Of a stretch of DNA of 37,527 nt, positions 9,604 through 18,034 are shown one piece after another. Both the position numbers and the translations under genes were made by a program. How positions within the stretch are numbered: the stretch's first letter is position 1; every line of letters begins with the position of its first letter. Location of the stretch: assembly GCA_029864095.1 (NCBI GenBank), contig JAOTUB010000023.1:1-37527 (forward strand), read 5' to 3'. The notes beneath the pieces were generated by a model. That model did no database searches, was not told the DNA's origin, and worked only from the letters and a program-made list of their open reading frames with translations. Source of the DNA: Gammaproteobacteria bacterium (GTDB taxonomy: Bacteria > Pseudomonadota > Gammaproteobacteria > Steroidobacterales > Woeseiaceae).

Positions 9604-10239
9604 TCACTCGTAGTTCACATTGAACGCGATTGCGACTCTCTCGCCGCGAGCGGTAGGCCGGTCGACGGCGTGGGGCACGTGGCTCTGGAACATCACAAGA
9701 CGGCCGGCAACCGGGTCGAGTGAGACCTCGTTGACGTTGAGCTCGTTATCTTCGCGGAATTTGAATTCATGGAATTGCAGGGCGCGACACGGATTGATGA
9801 GTCGAAATCTCCCGGCGCCCGGATAGGTTTTGACGAAGTAGGAGCCGCTGAACATCGACCCGGGGTGCGTATGCGCATCGTGACGATGGTACAACTCCTC
9901 ATGGATGTTGGCGAACAACGTCGTAACACGCGGTTTGCGCTTGCCGAAATCGAGCTGCAACAGATTTACAAGTTGCTCGGTGTTTTCGAGAATTGCGCGC
10001 TGCAATTCTTGCGTCCAGGGTTCCTTAAGTAATCCAATACCAGGATGTGAAAAATAGGTGCTCCACACTTCGTTCTCGAAAACGCTGAGCATTTCGGGGT
10101 CCTTGATATTCGCTCTGTCTTGCTCCCGCATCTCGTAGATATATGGCAGCATGGCCTTGTTGATTTGTGCCGCATTCTCTACCTCGGCGACATACAAGCA
10201 AGAAGGAAACACCGTGTGAAGTTGGTAGTTTTGGCTCAT
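9604..10239 (-). CDS. Putative 2OG-Fe(II) oxygenase, TIGR02466-like
   Basis: The protein is about 211 aa and cytoplasmic by its lack of a signal peptide. It opens with LHTVFPSCLYVAEV, the usual start of TIGR02466/PF13759 proteins. The core contains HTHPGSMFSGSYFV (residues 123-136), where the family's iron-binding HxH/HxN region lies. It also has a distal His190 in SHVPHAV and Arg201 in ERVAIAFNV, the expected 2-oxoglutarate anchor. Members are assumed to hydroxylate small molecules or proteins, but substrates are not known. I set the start at the ATG at 10239 because it matches the family N-terminus; a GTG at 10290 in frame would add 17 unconserved residues. It lies upstream of TonB receptor 1 with a 239-bp gap that carries a separate promoter. 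Confidence 0.8.
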   Translation of the reverse strand: MSQNYQLHTVFPSCLYVAEVENAAQINKAMLPYIYEMREQDRANIKDPEMLSVFENEVWSTYFSHPGIGLLKEPWTQELQRAILENTEQLVNLLQLDFGKRKPRVTTLFANIHEELYHRHDAHTHPGSMFSGSYFVKTYPGAGRFRLINPCRALQFHEFKFREDNELNVNEVSLDPVAGRLVMFQSHVPHAVDRPTARGERVAIAFNVNYE

Positions 10240-10335
10240 GGATCCAAACCTATATGATTTTTGAACAGTATATCCGATTGTTTCTTTCACGCTATCATGA
10301 TCCCGATCGAGCCCATTTCCAGAAGGAGGGTATGA

Positions 10336-10866
10336 ATGAAAAGCTTACTTTCGGGCGCCGTTGCAGGCGCGCTGCTGCTGTGCTCCGCAGCAGTGCTCGC
10401 CGACAACGAGAGCGTTCCCATGGATGAGCTTCACCAGTGCCGCGAATATCCGGATATCGAGAAGCGACTGGCATGCTACGACGGCATCGGTGAGACTGCT
10501 CCCGTTGTCGCGACGACAGGCATTGCCGTTCAGGTGGAACCTCAGGAGACCGAAGCTGTGGCGGCGGAAGTCTCGCAGGAGGTCGATGACGACTCGCAAT
10601 ATCGTGAGCTCACGGATGATATCGGCCTGCCCAAGTCGGAAGACAATTACGAAACCATCCTCACGACTGTTGTCCGCTGCGGCGTGGCCAATAACCGCAA
10701 ATTCTATTTCTACTTTGAGAACGGCCAGGTCTGGCAATACCTCGGCAACAAGAAATTACGGTACAGGAACTGCAACGCCCAAGCTAAGCTCGTTGAGGAC
10801 GGCATTGGCTTCAAACTGCAGCTCGACGGGGAATCCGGCCAGCCACGAGTGAAGCGCGTAAAATAA
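10336..10866 (+). CDS. Small secreted protein of unknown function
   Basis: The 176-aa product begins with a clear signal peptide (about residues 1-22, ending SAAVLA). The mature N-terminus contains a CREYPDIEKRLACYD segment. A short Cys...RL.CYD motif of this kind is common in small periplasmic proteins of proteobacteria, including VasI-like ones. The C-terminal half has a pattern of strands (FYFYFENGQVWQYLGN) with two further Cys residues (CGVANN and RNCNA), suggesting two disulphides. A strong ribosome site (GAAGGAGGG) precedes the ATG at 10336. The gene ends 9 bp before the CotH-kinase-like gene and is probably co-transcribed with it. I do not recognise a function. Confidence 0.75.
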   Translation: MKSLLSGAVAGALLLCSAAVLADNESVPMDELHQCREYPDIEKRLACYDGIGETAPVVATTGIAVQVEPQETEAVAAEVSQEVDDDSQYRELTDDIGLPKSEDNYETILTTVVRCGVANNRKFYFYFENGQVWQYLGNKKLRYRNCNAQAKLVEDGIGFKLQLDGESGQPRVKRVK

Positions 10867-10875
10867 GGAGCGAGG

Positions 10876-11922
10876 ATGTGTAACCGGCTGATACTGGCGC
10901 CCTGTCTACTACTGTGTTTGTCGACGGCGAACGCCAAAGGAGACAGCGCCGTTCCTGACCCGCTGTTTGCAAGTAATGAGCCTCTCGACGTGCGAATCGT
11001 CGCGCCCTTCGACTCGATTGCACTGGATCGGCCTACGCAAGAGTACGTTTCGGGCCAACTTCAATACCGGACCACAGATGGAAAACTGGTCGATCTGGAC
11101 GTGGGCATACGGGCGAGGGGGCGTTACCGCCGACGACCCGATGTCTGCGCCTTTCCGCCCCTGCGGCTTAACTTCAAGAAGTCACAGGTCAAGAAAACGC
11201 TGTTCGCTGGGCAGGACAAGCTGAAACTCGTTACGCATTGCACCACGGGATCGTACATTCACGAGCAGAGCATCCTTGCTGAGTTCCTGGCGTACCGTTT
11301 CTTCAACCTGCTAACCGACGCCAGCTATCGCGTCCGCTTGCTTCGAATTAAATACGCAAACCCGAACGAGGAAATTGGCATCGACGGCTATGGAATATTC
11401 ATCGAACATAAAGACAGCCTTGCAAAGCGTATAGGGTTACCGCCGCTAAGCGTCGAAAAGATCCCAGTTTCGAGTCTGGACCCCGAATACCTGAATCTCA
11501 CGTCCGTATTTCACTACCTCATAGGCAATACGGATTTTTCACCTATTGCAGGCGCACCGGGCGGAGAATGTTGCCATAACCACACACTGTTCGGCGGTGA
11601 CGGCACACCCTACATTTCCGTACCTTATGACTTCGACATGTCAGGCTTCGTCTCTGCACCTTATGCGGCGCCGAACCCTAAGCTGCGGCTAGACTCGGTA
11701 CAGGATCGACTTTATCGAGGCCGCTGCGTAAATAATGAGCGCTTGCCAACGACGTTCGAGAAGATCGTTGCGAGACGCGATGACTTTGAAGCTCTGATCC
11801 GAGATCAGGCCGGACTGTCACGCAAGATGCGTAGCGGGATGCTGAGATATGTCGACGAGTTTTACAGAACGATCTCGCGACCAAAGTCCGTCGAACGACA
11901 CTTCATCAAGAAATGTAAGTAA
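10876..11922 (+). CDS. Secreted CotH-kinase-like hypothetical protein
   Basis: The product is 348 aa with a signal peptide (about residues 1-20). A beta-rich N-terminal part containing the RARGRYRRRPDVCAFPPLRL stretch (about 79-98) leads to a helical core. Two motifs look like the catalytic residues of the CotH/HipA-type kinase fold: FHYLIGNTDFS with Asp220, and VPYDFDMSG with the metal-binding-like DFD at 252-254. Several Cys residues (for example CCHNH at 232-236 and GRC) suit an exported protein. CotH proteins phosphorylate spore-coat proteins in Firmicutes; relatives in proteobacteria have no defined role, so kinase activity here is inference. It follows the small secreted protein by 9 bp with its own ribosome site (AAGGAGCGAGG). 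A bidirectional terminator lies downstream. Confidence 0.7.
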   Translation: MCNRLILAPCLLLCLSTANAKGDSAVPDPLFASNEPLDVRIVAPFDSIALDRPTQEYVSGQLQYRTTDGKLVDLDVGIRARGRYRRRPDVCAFPPLRLNFKKSQVKKTLFAGQDKLKLVTHCTTGSYIHEQSILAEFLAYRFFNLLTDASYRVRLLRIKYANPNEEIGIDGYGIFIEHKDSLAKRIGLPPLSVEKIPVSSLDPEYLNLTSVFHYLIGNTDFSPIAGAPGGECCHNHTLFGGDGTPYISVPYDFDMSGFVSAPYAAPNPKLRLDSVQDRLYRGRCVNNERLPTTFEKIVARRDDFEALIRDQAGLSRKMRSGMLRYVDEFYRTISRPKSVERHFIKKCK

Positions 11923-11933
11923 AAGCTCCGAGC

Positions 11934-11971
11934 AAAAAAAAGCGGCTAGTCGCATTACGCGACTAGCCGCT
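11934..11971 (-). terminator. Bidirectional terminator between convergent genes
   Basis: A 13-bp perfect stem (AGCGGCTAGTCGC / GCGACTAGCCGCT) with loop ATTAC lies between the CotH-like gene and TonB receptor 2. On the minus strand it is followed by a run of eight T, ideal for ending the receptor transcript. On the plus strand only TGTCTT follows, a weaker stop for the 10336-11922 operon. Confidence 0.88.
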
Positions 11972-12007
11972 TGTCTTGCTTTGCCTAAGGCTGTGCTTCT
12001 TTCTTTA

Positions 12008-14710
12008 TCAGAAGAAGTTGTGCGTCAGGTTCAGGTAGTATCGCGTGCCACGCGCATCGTACAACGACTGATCGAAGAACGGCCAGCCTTCTCCAGCAAC
12101 TTCAGAGAACGGTGGCTCTTCGTCCGTCAGGTTGATGATGCCAGCTGCGATCTGGGTCCTTTGATCATTGAAGTCGTACGTGCCTCGTAGACCCACTTCG
12201 AGATAGCTGTCAACGGAACGGACACGACCACCTGTGACAATAGTGCACTCGCCGTCTTCACGACCACCAACCAGATCATCCGTCGAGCCAAGGTAGCGGA
12301 ACGTCATCGTCGTCGTCCAGTCAGCCGCCTGCCAGCCGATCTGGCCGTTGATGCGCCACTCGGGCTCACTCGTCGTGCCGGCATCGTCACACAGCGGTTG
12401 AACGGCCGATGTCTGACGCTCATGCTTGAGCAAGTATGCCACTCGAAGATCAGTGACGATTGAGCCGGTATTCATATCAAAGTCAGCCCGCGTCGAAAAA
12501 TCGATACCGGAACCGTTTTCCAGGTTCAGGTTCTGCAGGTTGGACGCAACAAACGCGTCTGGATGACTTAGCTGTCCACCGACGCGATTCACGAGTTCCG
12601 GGTAACTGCTCTCGTTATTGAGGATCTCCTGCACGCTCAGCGAGCCGATCTTGTCCTCGACTTCGATGTCGTAGTAGTCGAGTGCAACCGACCAGTTGTC
12701 GGTTGGCTCCCACACCATACCTACGCTGAGGTTGGTCGACGACTCGGTCTCGAGAAAGACGTTACCACCCGATTGCGAACGAATCTCTCGCGTGCGGCAA
12801 GCGCTGTCAATCTCTTCCGGCGTCGACGTCGGATCAGCAGTGACCTGATTACAGAACGTCGTATCGACGGCTCGTGTTACGCCGAACGATCCACCAAGGT
12901 AGAGCTCACCCAGTGTCGGCGCCTTGAAGCCTGTACCATAGGACGCACGTAGCAGCAGGTTGTCGACCGGACGGAACGAGATACCGGCCATGTATGTCGC
13001 CTCGCTGGCGTCGGACCCTGCCTGTACCCCAAGAGCAGGATCAATGCCTGTCCAATCGTAGGTGTCGTAGCGAGCAGCCAGTGACATCTCGACCGTGTCG
13101 ATCGGGCTGTAGGAGAGCTCACCGAAGAAAGCCGCATTCTCGCGCTCGCCAAGCCCGGCAGAGCCCGCACCACCGGATACGTCCCGGTCGATCTGCACGG
13201 CGTCAGAAGTATCGACGAAGTCGTCTTCTTTGTAGAGGCCGCCGACCGCATAGCCGATACCGCTGTCGCCGATCTCACCGGTAAACGTCAGGTTGAGGCG
13301 CCTGTCGTTGCCTGTGCCCTGGCGCTGGATAGCGACCGCAATGCCGTTGGTAATGAACCACTGCTTGTCGTACACCTCCAGCGGGTCGAACAGACCCGAC
13401 GCTACCGCGGCTTCGGTCCTGCTGCGCGACAGGTTGCCGCTGACACCGACGAAGTTCATCTCCGACTCGATGTTCTGAACACTGACGTCGAGTTCATGGG
13501 TCCCACCGAGTTCGAAGCGAGCACCGAGCGTTACTGAGTAAGCGGTGTTGGTGTTATCGCTTGCACGCGGACCCGCATCCGTTGCGCGACGCAGGATATA
13601 AACCGACGATGAGTTAAACAGATCGGTGCCGAGCTGAGCGTCAATATCAGCAAGAGATGCTGCGCCCGTAACGTTGAAGATTGCCGGCGCTGCACCGTTG
13701 CGAACTTTCGTGAGGTTACGGCTCATGCGGAACTCGCCATAACCCGTAAGGCGATCGCCAAGGTTGTATTCGGCGCTGGCCAGGAAGTTCATGCGCTCCT
13801 GGGCCGGGATAGCGTCGTACAGCGGCGCGAAGTCGTACGTGCAGTCCTGCCCGTTATCGAACCACTGTGAGGGAGCAAGATTCTCGGGGGGGCAGTTTGG
13901 CGCCGGAACAGGTATACCGTTCTCGAAATCCAGGAACGTGACGTTGTCGGGTACCGCACCGATCGTGCTGCGCCCGTCCGTGCCGTCCGGTGCGATGGCC
14001 GAGCCGATCAGCGGCAAACCGGCTGCGTCAACATCGTCCTGGTTCAGCCATTCGAACGAAATCGTTGCAAAGCCCTTGTCACTGACTACGCCACCAGCAA
14101 CCGAGATACCGGTGCGACCACCGCCGCTATCCTGGTCGTTACCGTATTGAAGTTTGACCTCGAGGCCTTCGTATTCCTGCTTCGTGATGATGTTGAGAAC
14201 GCCCTGCACGGCATCGGCGCCGTAAATCGCCGACGCGCCCGTCGACAGGTATTCGACCCTGTCTACAGCAGCAAGCGGGATCAAGTTCAGGTTGGTCGCA
14301 CCGTCGCCGAAGACCGGGTCACCCGGCAGGCGGCGGCCATTCAACAGTATGACCACGTAGTCGTCGCCGAAACCGCGGCTGTCGAAGTTGGCAGTACCCG
14401 CCGTCTGGCTTAATGTCTGGTTTTCGTTAAATAGACCTGGGCCGGCAAAACTCGCCGTGAACAGGAAGTCCTGCATCGTGGCTGCACCGGTGTTTTCGAT
14501 GAAGTCCGAGTCATAAACCTGGACCGGAGTAACCATCTGCGGATCGAGACGCGGAATACGCGAGCCGGTGACGGTGATCGTTTCCATCACCTCTTCGGAA
14601 ACGTCGTCTTGCGCCGCGACCAGCCCCGGAGTGAGGCTAAGACATAGAGCGCTTTTTACGGCAATGGACAAAGCGCTTGCTTTGGGTTGCCCTGGATTAC
14701 CCTTATGCAT
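12008..14710 (-). CDS. TonB-dependent receptor 2
   Basis: This 900-aa outer-membrane receptor has a signal peptide (about residues 1-33, ending GLVAAQ) and a TonB-box-like METITVTGSRIPR. Its plug carries FDSRGFGDDYVVILLNGRR and VEYLSTGASAIYGADAVQGVLNII. The barrel ends in LNLTHNFF with the terminal Phe. The start ATG has AAGGGGA about 8 bases upstream. It resembles receptor 1 in plug motifs but the barrel sequence differs, so another ligand is likely. A LacI-type palindrome lies 188 bp upstream and a strong terminator follows, so it is monocistronic. The next gene upstream on the same strand encodes a TPR-sulfotransferase, a pairing often seen in Caulobacter-type genomes; whether they cooperate is unknown. 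Confidence 0.93.
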   Translation of the reverse strand: MHKGNPGQPKASALSIAVKSALCLSLTPGLVAAQDDVSEEVMETITVTGSRIPRLDPQMVTPVQVYDSDFIENTGAATMQDFLFTASFAGPGLFNENQTLSQTAGTANFDSRGFGDDYVVILLNGRRLPGDPVFGDGATNLNLIPLAAVDRVEYLSTGASAIYGADAVQGVLNIITKQEYEGLEVKLQYGNDQDSGGGRTGISVAGGVVSDKGFATISFEWLNQDDVDAAGLPLIGSAIAPDGTDGRSTIGAVPDNVTFLDFENGIPVPAPNCPPENLAPSQWFDNGQDCTYDFAPLYDAIPAQERMNFLASAEYNLGDRLTGYGEFRMSRNLTKVRNGAAPAIFNVTGAASLADIDAQLGTDLFNSSSVYILRRATDAGPRASDNTNTAYSVTLGARFELGGTHELDVSVQNIESEMNFVGVSGNLSRSRTEAAVASGLFDPLEVYDKQWFITNGIAVAIQRQGTGNDRRLNLTFTGEIGDSGIGYAVGGLYKEDDFVDTSDAVQIDRDVSGGAGSAGLGERENAAFFGELSYSPIDTVEMSLAARYDTYDWTGIDPALGVQAGSDASEATYMAGISFRPVDNLLLRASYGTGFKAPTLGELYLGGSFGVTRAVDTTFCNQVTADPTSTPEEIDSACRTREIRSQSGGNVFLETESSTNLSVGMVWEPTDNWSVALDYYDIEVEDKIGSLSVQEILNNESSYPELVNRVGGQLSHPDAFVASNLQNLNLENGSGIDFSTRADFDMNTGSIVTDLRVAYLLKHERQTSAVQPLCDDAGTTSEPEWRINGQIGWQAADWTTTMTFRYLGSTDDLVGGREDGECTIVTGGRVRSVDSYLEVGLRGTYDFNDQRTQIAAGIINLTDEEPPFSEVAGEGWPFFDQSLYDARGTRYYLNLTHNFF

Positions 14711-15141
14711 GTTTCAAGTCCCCTTGGATATTTACAGGAAAAGTAGCTCGTAGTTCAGACCATCATCGAATTTTTTTAAGAACTTGATGCTCTGACGGTA
14801 CGACGATCCAACCGCGCCCTTTTGCGCTGGCTAATCAACGTGGAAGGGAGTGTAGCAGATAAATGACGCGAATAGCCAACAAAATAGTTATTAGCAGGAA
14901 AGCGCTTTCAAGAGCAGCAAACAGGCGCAGGTCTTCGGGTCAATATTACGATAATTTATTGTATTTATGAGTCTTTTCCCAGCATTGTCCCGGAGCTCCC
15001 TGGCTGGCCGTCGACACCCGTCCAGTGCATTTTGTTCAATAATGTGCGGCTCGGACGTGCTTGTGGTGTTCTGGCAACAACATCTGGGCGCCTGTGGGAG
15101 TGTTTTGGGGTCAGACACGATCGCATTGGCGTGTCGCCCGG
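14711..15141 (-). promoter_or_regulatory. Leader and promoter region of TonB receptor 2
   Basis: This 431-bp stretch holds no convincing gene. On the minus strand, TTGGCT and an extended -10 TGCTACACT are spaced by 19 bp about 120-150 bp before the receptor ATG, a weak promoter candidate. The GAAAGCGCTTTC palindrome lies just upstream of that -35. The part nearer the sulfotransferase gene shows no recognisable element, and I see no terminator for that gene. Confidence 0.4.
14898..14909. promoter_or_regulatory. LacI-family-type operator palindrome upstream of TonB receptor 2
   Basis: GAAAGCGCTTTC is a perfect 12-bp palindrome with the central CG typical of LacI/GalR operators. Extended, it reads GGAAAGCGCTTTCA, one base off the TGNAANCGNTTNCA pattern. 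It shares the AAGCGCTT core with the operator on the lacI-like promoter at 31566-31579. Its place upstream of the candidate -35 leaves open whether it represses or is a distal site. Confidence 0.5.
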
Positions 15142-16809
15142 CTACGCAGGCGTCTCATCCGGCGGCGCCAGTTCCGTCAGGCTGCCAAGCAGCGATCCAT
15201 AGTTGCGCCAGCGGTCCTTGGATCGGCTGTGGAGACCCTGTCGCACCTGCCAGATGCTGGCCGTCTTGACCAGGCCGCTGCTTTTCTGAAAGTCGAGGAC
15301 TCCGACATCCCACTCCAGCCCGAGGAACTCCAACACCCGCCGCAAAACCGGTTCAGGCGACACGACCAGCTCCTCGTAGTCAACGACACAGATGCTGTCT
15401 CCGAAACACGCCTGCCAATGCGCAAAGAGGCGCTCCTGCTGCTCATAGTAGTGCACGATGTGCTGCAGGTCATTCGCGTAACTGGCAGCACGATCGAACT
15501 GCTGGAAATACAGGGACAGGCTGTTGCCGCGGATGTCACGACGCGTCTGAATGATCTTGCCCGCAGGAAATATTGCCCGAATCAGGCCCAGACGCAGGAA
15601 GTTGTCGGGCCGTTTGTCGGTGACCCGCGGCGAGTCCGGTACCAGCTCCCTTACCCTCGCGTCGTATTGCTCCGCAATGCGGCCGAGCTGCTCCCTCGAC
15701 GCTGCAGCCGCTGCTTGCGGGAATGGCCCCAAATGACGGCTGATGAGCCATGCCAGGGTATTCAGCTCGCCACCGGCGGCGATTGCCGGGTGCGCCGCCA
15801 GCATCCTCTCCAGAAGCGTTGAGCCGGAACGATACATCCCGCAGATGAATATCGGTGACACTTCGGAATCGGTCGTCGCCCTTTCAATCCAGCTCGAACT
15901 GAAAATGTCGATAAGTTGGTCGAAGGCTTTTTCGGTCGCTGCCGGAGCATAGGGCCGCACGCGCTCTTTGCTTAGCTCGTTCGCGGCAACAAAGGCGGCG
16001 CTGGCCTCGTCATAGGACTCTAGATCGTCGTAGGCCTTGCCTAGCGCAAAATACAGGCCTTCCTGGGCGCGCTTGTCGTCCTTCATATCGTCGACGCAAG
16101 CTTTCAGCCGGTCTATCAGGTCTCGATCTTCGGCCGTAATTTTTTCCGGGTACGCGAGGCGCGCGAGCGATTTCCAATGTCTCGGGTCGATGCAGAGTAT
16201 GCGCTCGTAGTGCTCGATCGCGAGTTGTTTTTCTCCCGACTCCTCGAAGTGACCCGCGAGATTGAAAAGAGCGGGCACGTAATCCGGCGAGATCTCCAGG
16301 GCACGCTCGTACATTTCCCTGGCCTTTTCCGCATCCTGCATCTCAGAATACAAAGTGCCCATGTTCGAGTAGACCTCTTCCACCTGATCGATGCCGAGAC
16401 GTACCGCGTTCTCGTAAGCTGCCATCGCTTCGGAAAAGTACTGCTCGTTCTTGTATAAGAGTGCGAGATTGAAGTGTGCAACAGCGCAATCGGGCTGCCT
16501 TTGCAGTAATCGCAAATACTCGTCGATCGCCGCCTGCGTCTGCCCGACCGAGTCAAAAAAGTTCGCGAGGAGCGTGCAATAATGCAGGTTGTCCGGGTCC
16601 TCCTCGGTTAGCGCACTGAGTACACTGTGGGCCTCGTCCAGGCGCTGCTGATGCACATACAGGTCCGCCAGCGACTCGAGTGCGATACCGCGGTGCGGTC
16701 CCGGAGCTGCCAGGACACGGTAGATGCGCTCCGCTTCGAGCAATCGTCCCTGCGCGTGCATTTTTCTGGCCTCGATCAAGGCATCTTTGAAATCAGAAGG
16801 CAGATCCAT
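15142..16809 (-). CDS. TPR-repeat sulfotransferase
   Basis: The 555-aa protein joins an N-terminal array of tetratricopeptide repeats (about residues 10-290, with A/Y/L spacing such as AVAHFNLALLYKNEQYFSEAMAAYE) to a C-terminal sulfotransferase domain. The 5'-phosphosulfate-binding loop is at 324-331 (GMYRSGST), followed by GGELN with Glu348. The 3'-phosphate region is in IIQTRRDIRGNSLSLYF. Such enzymes transfer sulfate from PAPS to a protein, glycan or small molecule; the TPRs probably hold a protein partner. There is no signal peptide. A ribosome site (AAGGGTCA) precedes the ATG. It starts 33 bp after the MacB-like permease gene and may be the last gene of that operon. The acceptor is unknown. 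Confidence 0.9.
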   Translation of the reverse strand: MDLPSDFKDALIEARKMHAQGRLLEAERIYRVLAAPGPHRGIALESLADLYVHQQRLDEAHSVLSALTEEDPDNLHYCTLLANFFDSVGQTQAAIDEYLRLLQRQPDCAVAHFNLALLYKNEQYFSEAMAAYENAVRLGIDQVEEVYSNMGTLYSEMQDAEKAREMYERALEISPDYVPALFNLAGHFEESGEKQLAIEHYERILCIDPRHWKSLARLAYPEKITAEDRDLIDRLKACVDDMKDDKRAQEGLYFALGKAYDDLESYDEASAAFVAANELSKERVRPYAPAATEKAFDQLIDIFSSSWIERATTDSEVSPIFICGMYRSGSTLLERMLAAHPAIAAGGELNTLAWLISRHLGPFPQAAAAASREQLGRIAEQYDARVRELVPDSPRVTDKRPDNFLRLGLIRAIFPAGKIIQTRRDIRGNSLSLYFQQFDRAASYANDLQHIVHYYEQQERLFAHWQACFGDSICVVDYEELVVSPEPVLRRVLEFLGLEWDVGVLDFQKSSGLVKTASIWQVRQGLHSRSKDRWRNYGSLLGSLTELAPPDETPA

Positions 16810-16842
16810 TCACAATGACCCTTTACGTCGCAGTAATTAGGC

Positions 16843-18030
16843 TTAAAGTTCCCGCAGCGCCTGTGCGACAGGAAGTCGGGCGGCGCGCAGGGCGGGAAGA
16901 AAGCCGCCGATCAGGCCGATGATCAGTGCCGTGACAATGCCCTGCGCGAGCAAGTCAGCGGTTACGGCAAAATCGAAAACGACCTGGCTGAAGCTGGCGT
17001 TGCTCAGGGTCGATACCTGGAAGCCGTTGAAAGCCAGAAAAGCAATCGCGCCGCCGAGAAGGCCACCGATTAGCGCCAACAGCGTCGACTCGATCATCGT
17101 CGACACGAGAACTGATATCGGACCGAAGCCGAGAGCGCGCAAGGTCGCGATCTCCTTGCCCCGCGCCGACACCGATGAGTACATCGAATTCAGCGCGCCG
17201 AAGACAGCGCCAATCGCCATCAGAAAGGTAATCGGATAGCCAAGCACGCGGATGAATGTGCTTGTGCCCTGCGCCTGGCTCGAATAAAACTGCCGTTCCG
17301 AATAGACGTCGACATCCAGGCGCGGATCGTTCTTGAGCGCCTCTTCCAGCCCGGCAAGGCTGTCTCTGTCATCGAGTCGGACACGCACGGTCTGGAAGCT
17401 GTTGCCACGCCGGTATGCTCCCTGCAACACCCTGATGTCGGTCCAGACCTCGGATTCGGCGACTCCGCCGTCGGCTTCGAAAACGCCAACGACGGTCCAT
17501 GCCGTGCGTCCGAACTTGATCGATGTGCCGAGGTCCAGCCCTTCGAACTCCGATTGCGCTGCCCGCCCGACAACAAGCTCGTTCTTGCCCGGCTCGAACA
17601 TGCGCCCTTCCGTCAACCCGGTCGAATCGCGTACATCGAAAGCTCTCGGCCCGACGCCGCGAAACGGCACGTTGGCTTCCGAGTCATTGGACTTCTTGCG
17701 AATATCGACAAGCACATACAACTCGGCCGACACGACCGCTTGATCGCCGTCTCGCAGAACTCCGGGCGCCGTCTCGACGATCAATACCTGTTCATTCGAC
17801 AGGCCGCTGGCCAGTTCCGACGTCGACCCGGAGCGGATGATAATCGCCGTGTCCTCCGATCCTGCCAAGGTCATCGTCCGCTCGAAGCCCTTGGCCATCG
17901 ACAGCACGGCGGCAAACACAAGGACGACGGCGGCAACGCCGACGACCGCCACCGATGACGACGCAACCCGATGCGACAGGTTGAGGAAGTTTAACCAGGT
18001 AACTGCGAAGATCTGCTGCAAAGTCCGCAC
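16843..18030 (-). CDS. ABC transporter permease, FtsX/MacB-like (second permease)
   Basis: About 395 aa with the MacB/FtsX layout: TM1 near residues 25-48 (SVAVVGVAAVVLVFAAVL), a large periplasmic MacB_PCD domain, then three C-terminal TM segments. The FtsX core reads ISVLVSTMIESTLLALIGGLLGGAIAF and ends GGFLPALRAARLPVAQALREL. I prefer the GTG at 18030, which has GAGG eight bases upstream and lies 4 bp after the stop of the preceding permease. An ATG at 18054 would add eight residues and overlap that gene by 20 bp. It forms a heterodimeric permease pair with the neighbour and the ATPase. Such tripartite systems use mechanotransmission to move lipoproteins, peptides or antibiotics out of the periplasm; the substrate here is not known. 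Confidence 0.9.
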   Translation of the reverse strand: MRTLQQIFAVTWLNFLNLSHRVASSSVAVVGVAAVVLVFAAVLSMAKGFERTMTLAGSEDTAIIIRSGSTSELASGLSNEQVLIVETAPGVLRDGDQAVVSAELYVLVDIRKKSNDSEANVPFRGVGPRAFDVRDSTGLTEGRMFEPGKNELVVGRAAQSEFEGLDLGTSIKFGRTAWTVVGVFEADGGVAESEVWTDIRVLQGAYRRGNSFQTVRVRLDDRDSLAGLEEALKNDPRLDVDVYSERQFYSSQAQGTSTFIRVLGYPITFLMAIGAVFGALNSMYSSVSARGKEIATLRALGFGPISVLVSTMIESTLLALIGGLLGGAIAFLAFNGFQVSTLSNASFSQVVFDFAVTADLLAQGIVTALIIGLIGGFLPALRAARLPVAQALREL

Positions 18031-18034
18031 TGAA

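Noticed and set aside
14891..15118. Possible 75-codon minus-strand gene between the sulfotransferase and TonB receptor 2
   Set aside because: No ribosome site, no hydrophobic or domain pattern, and it spans the likely operator of receptor 2.
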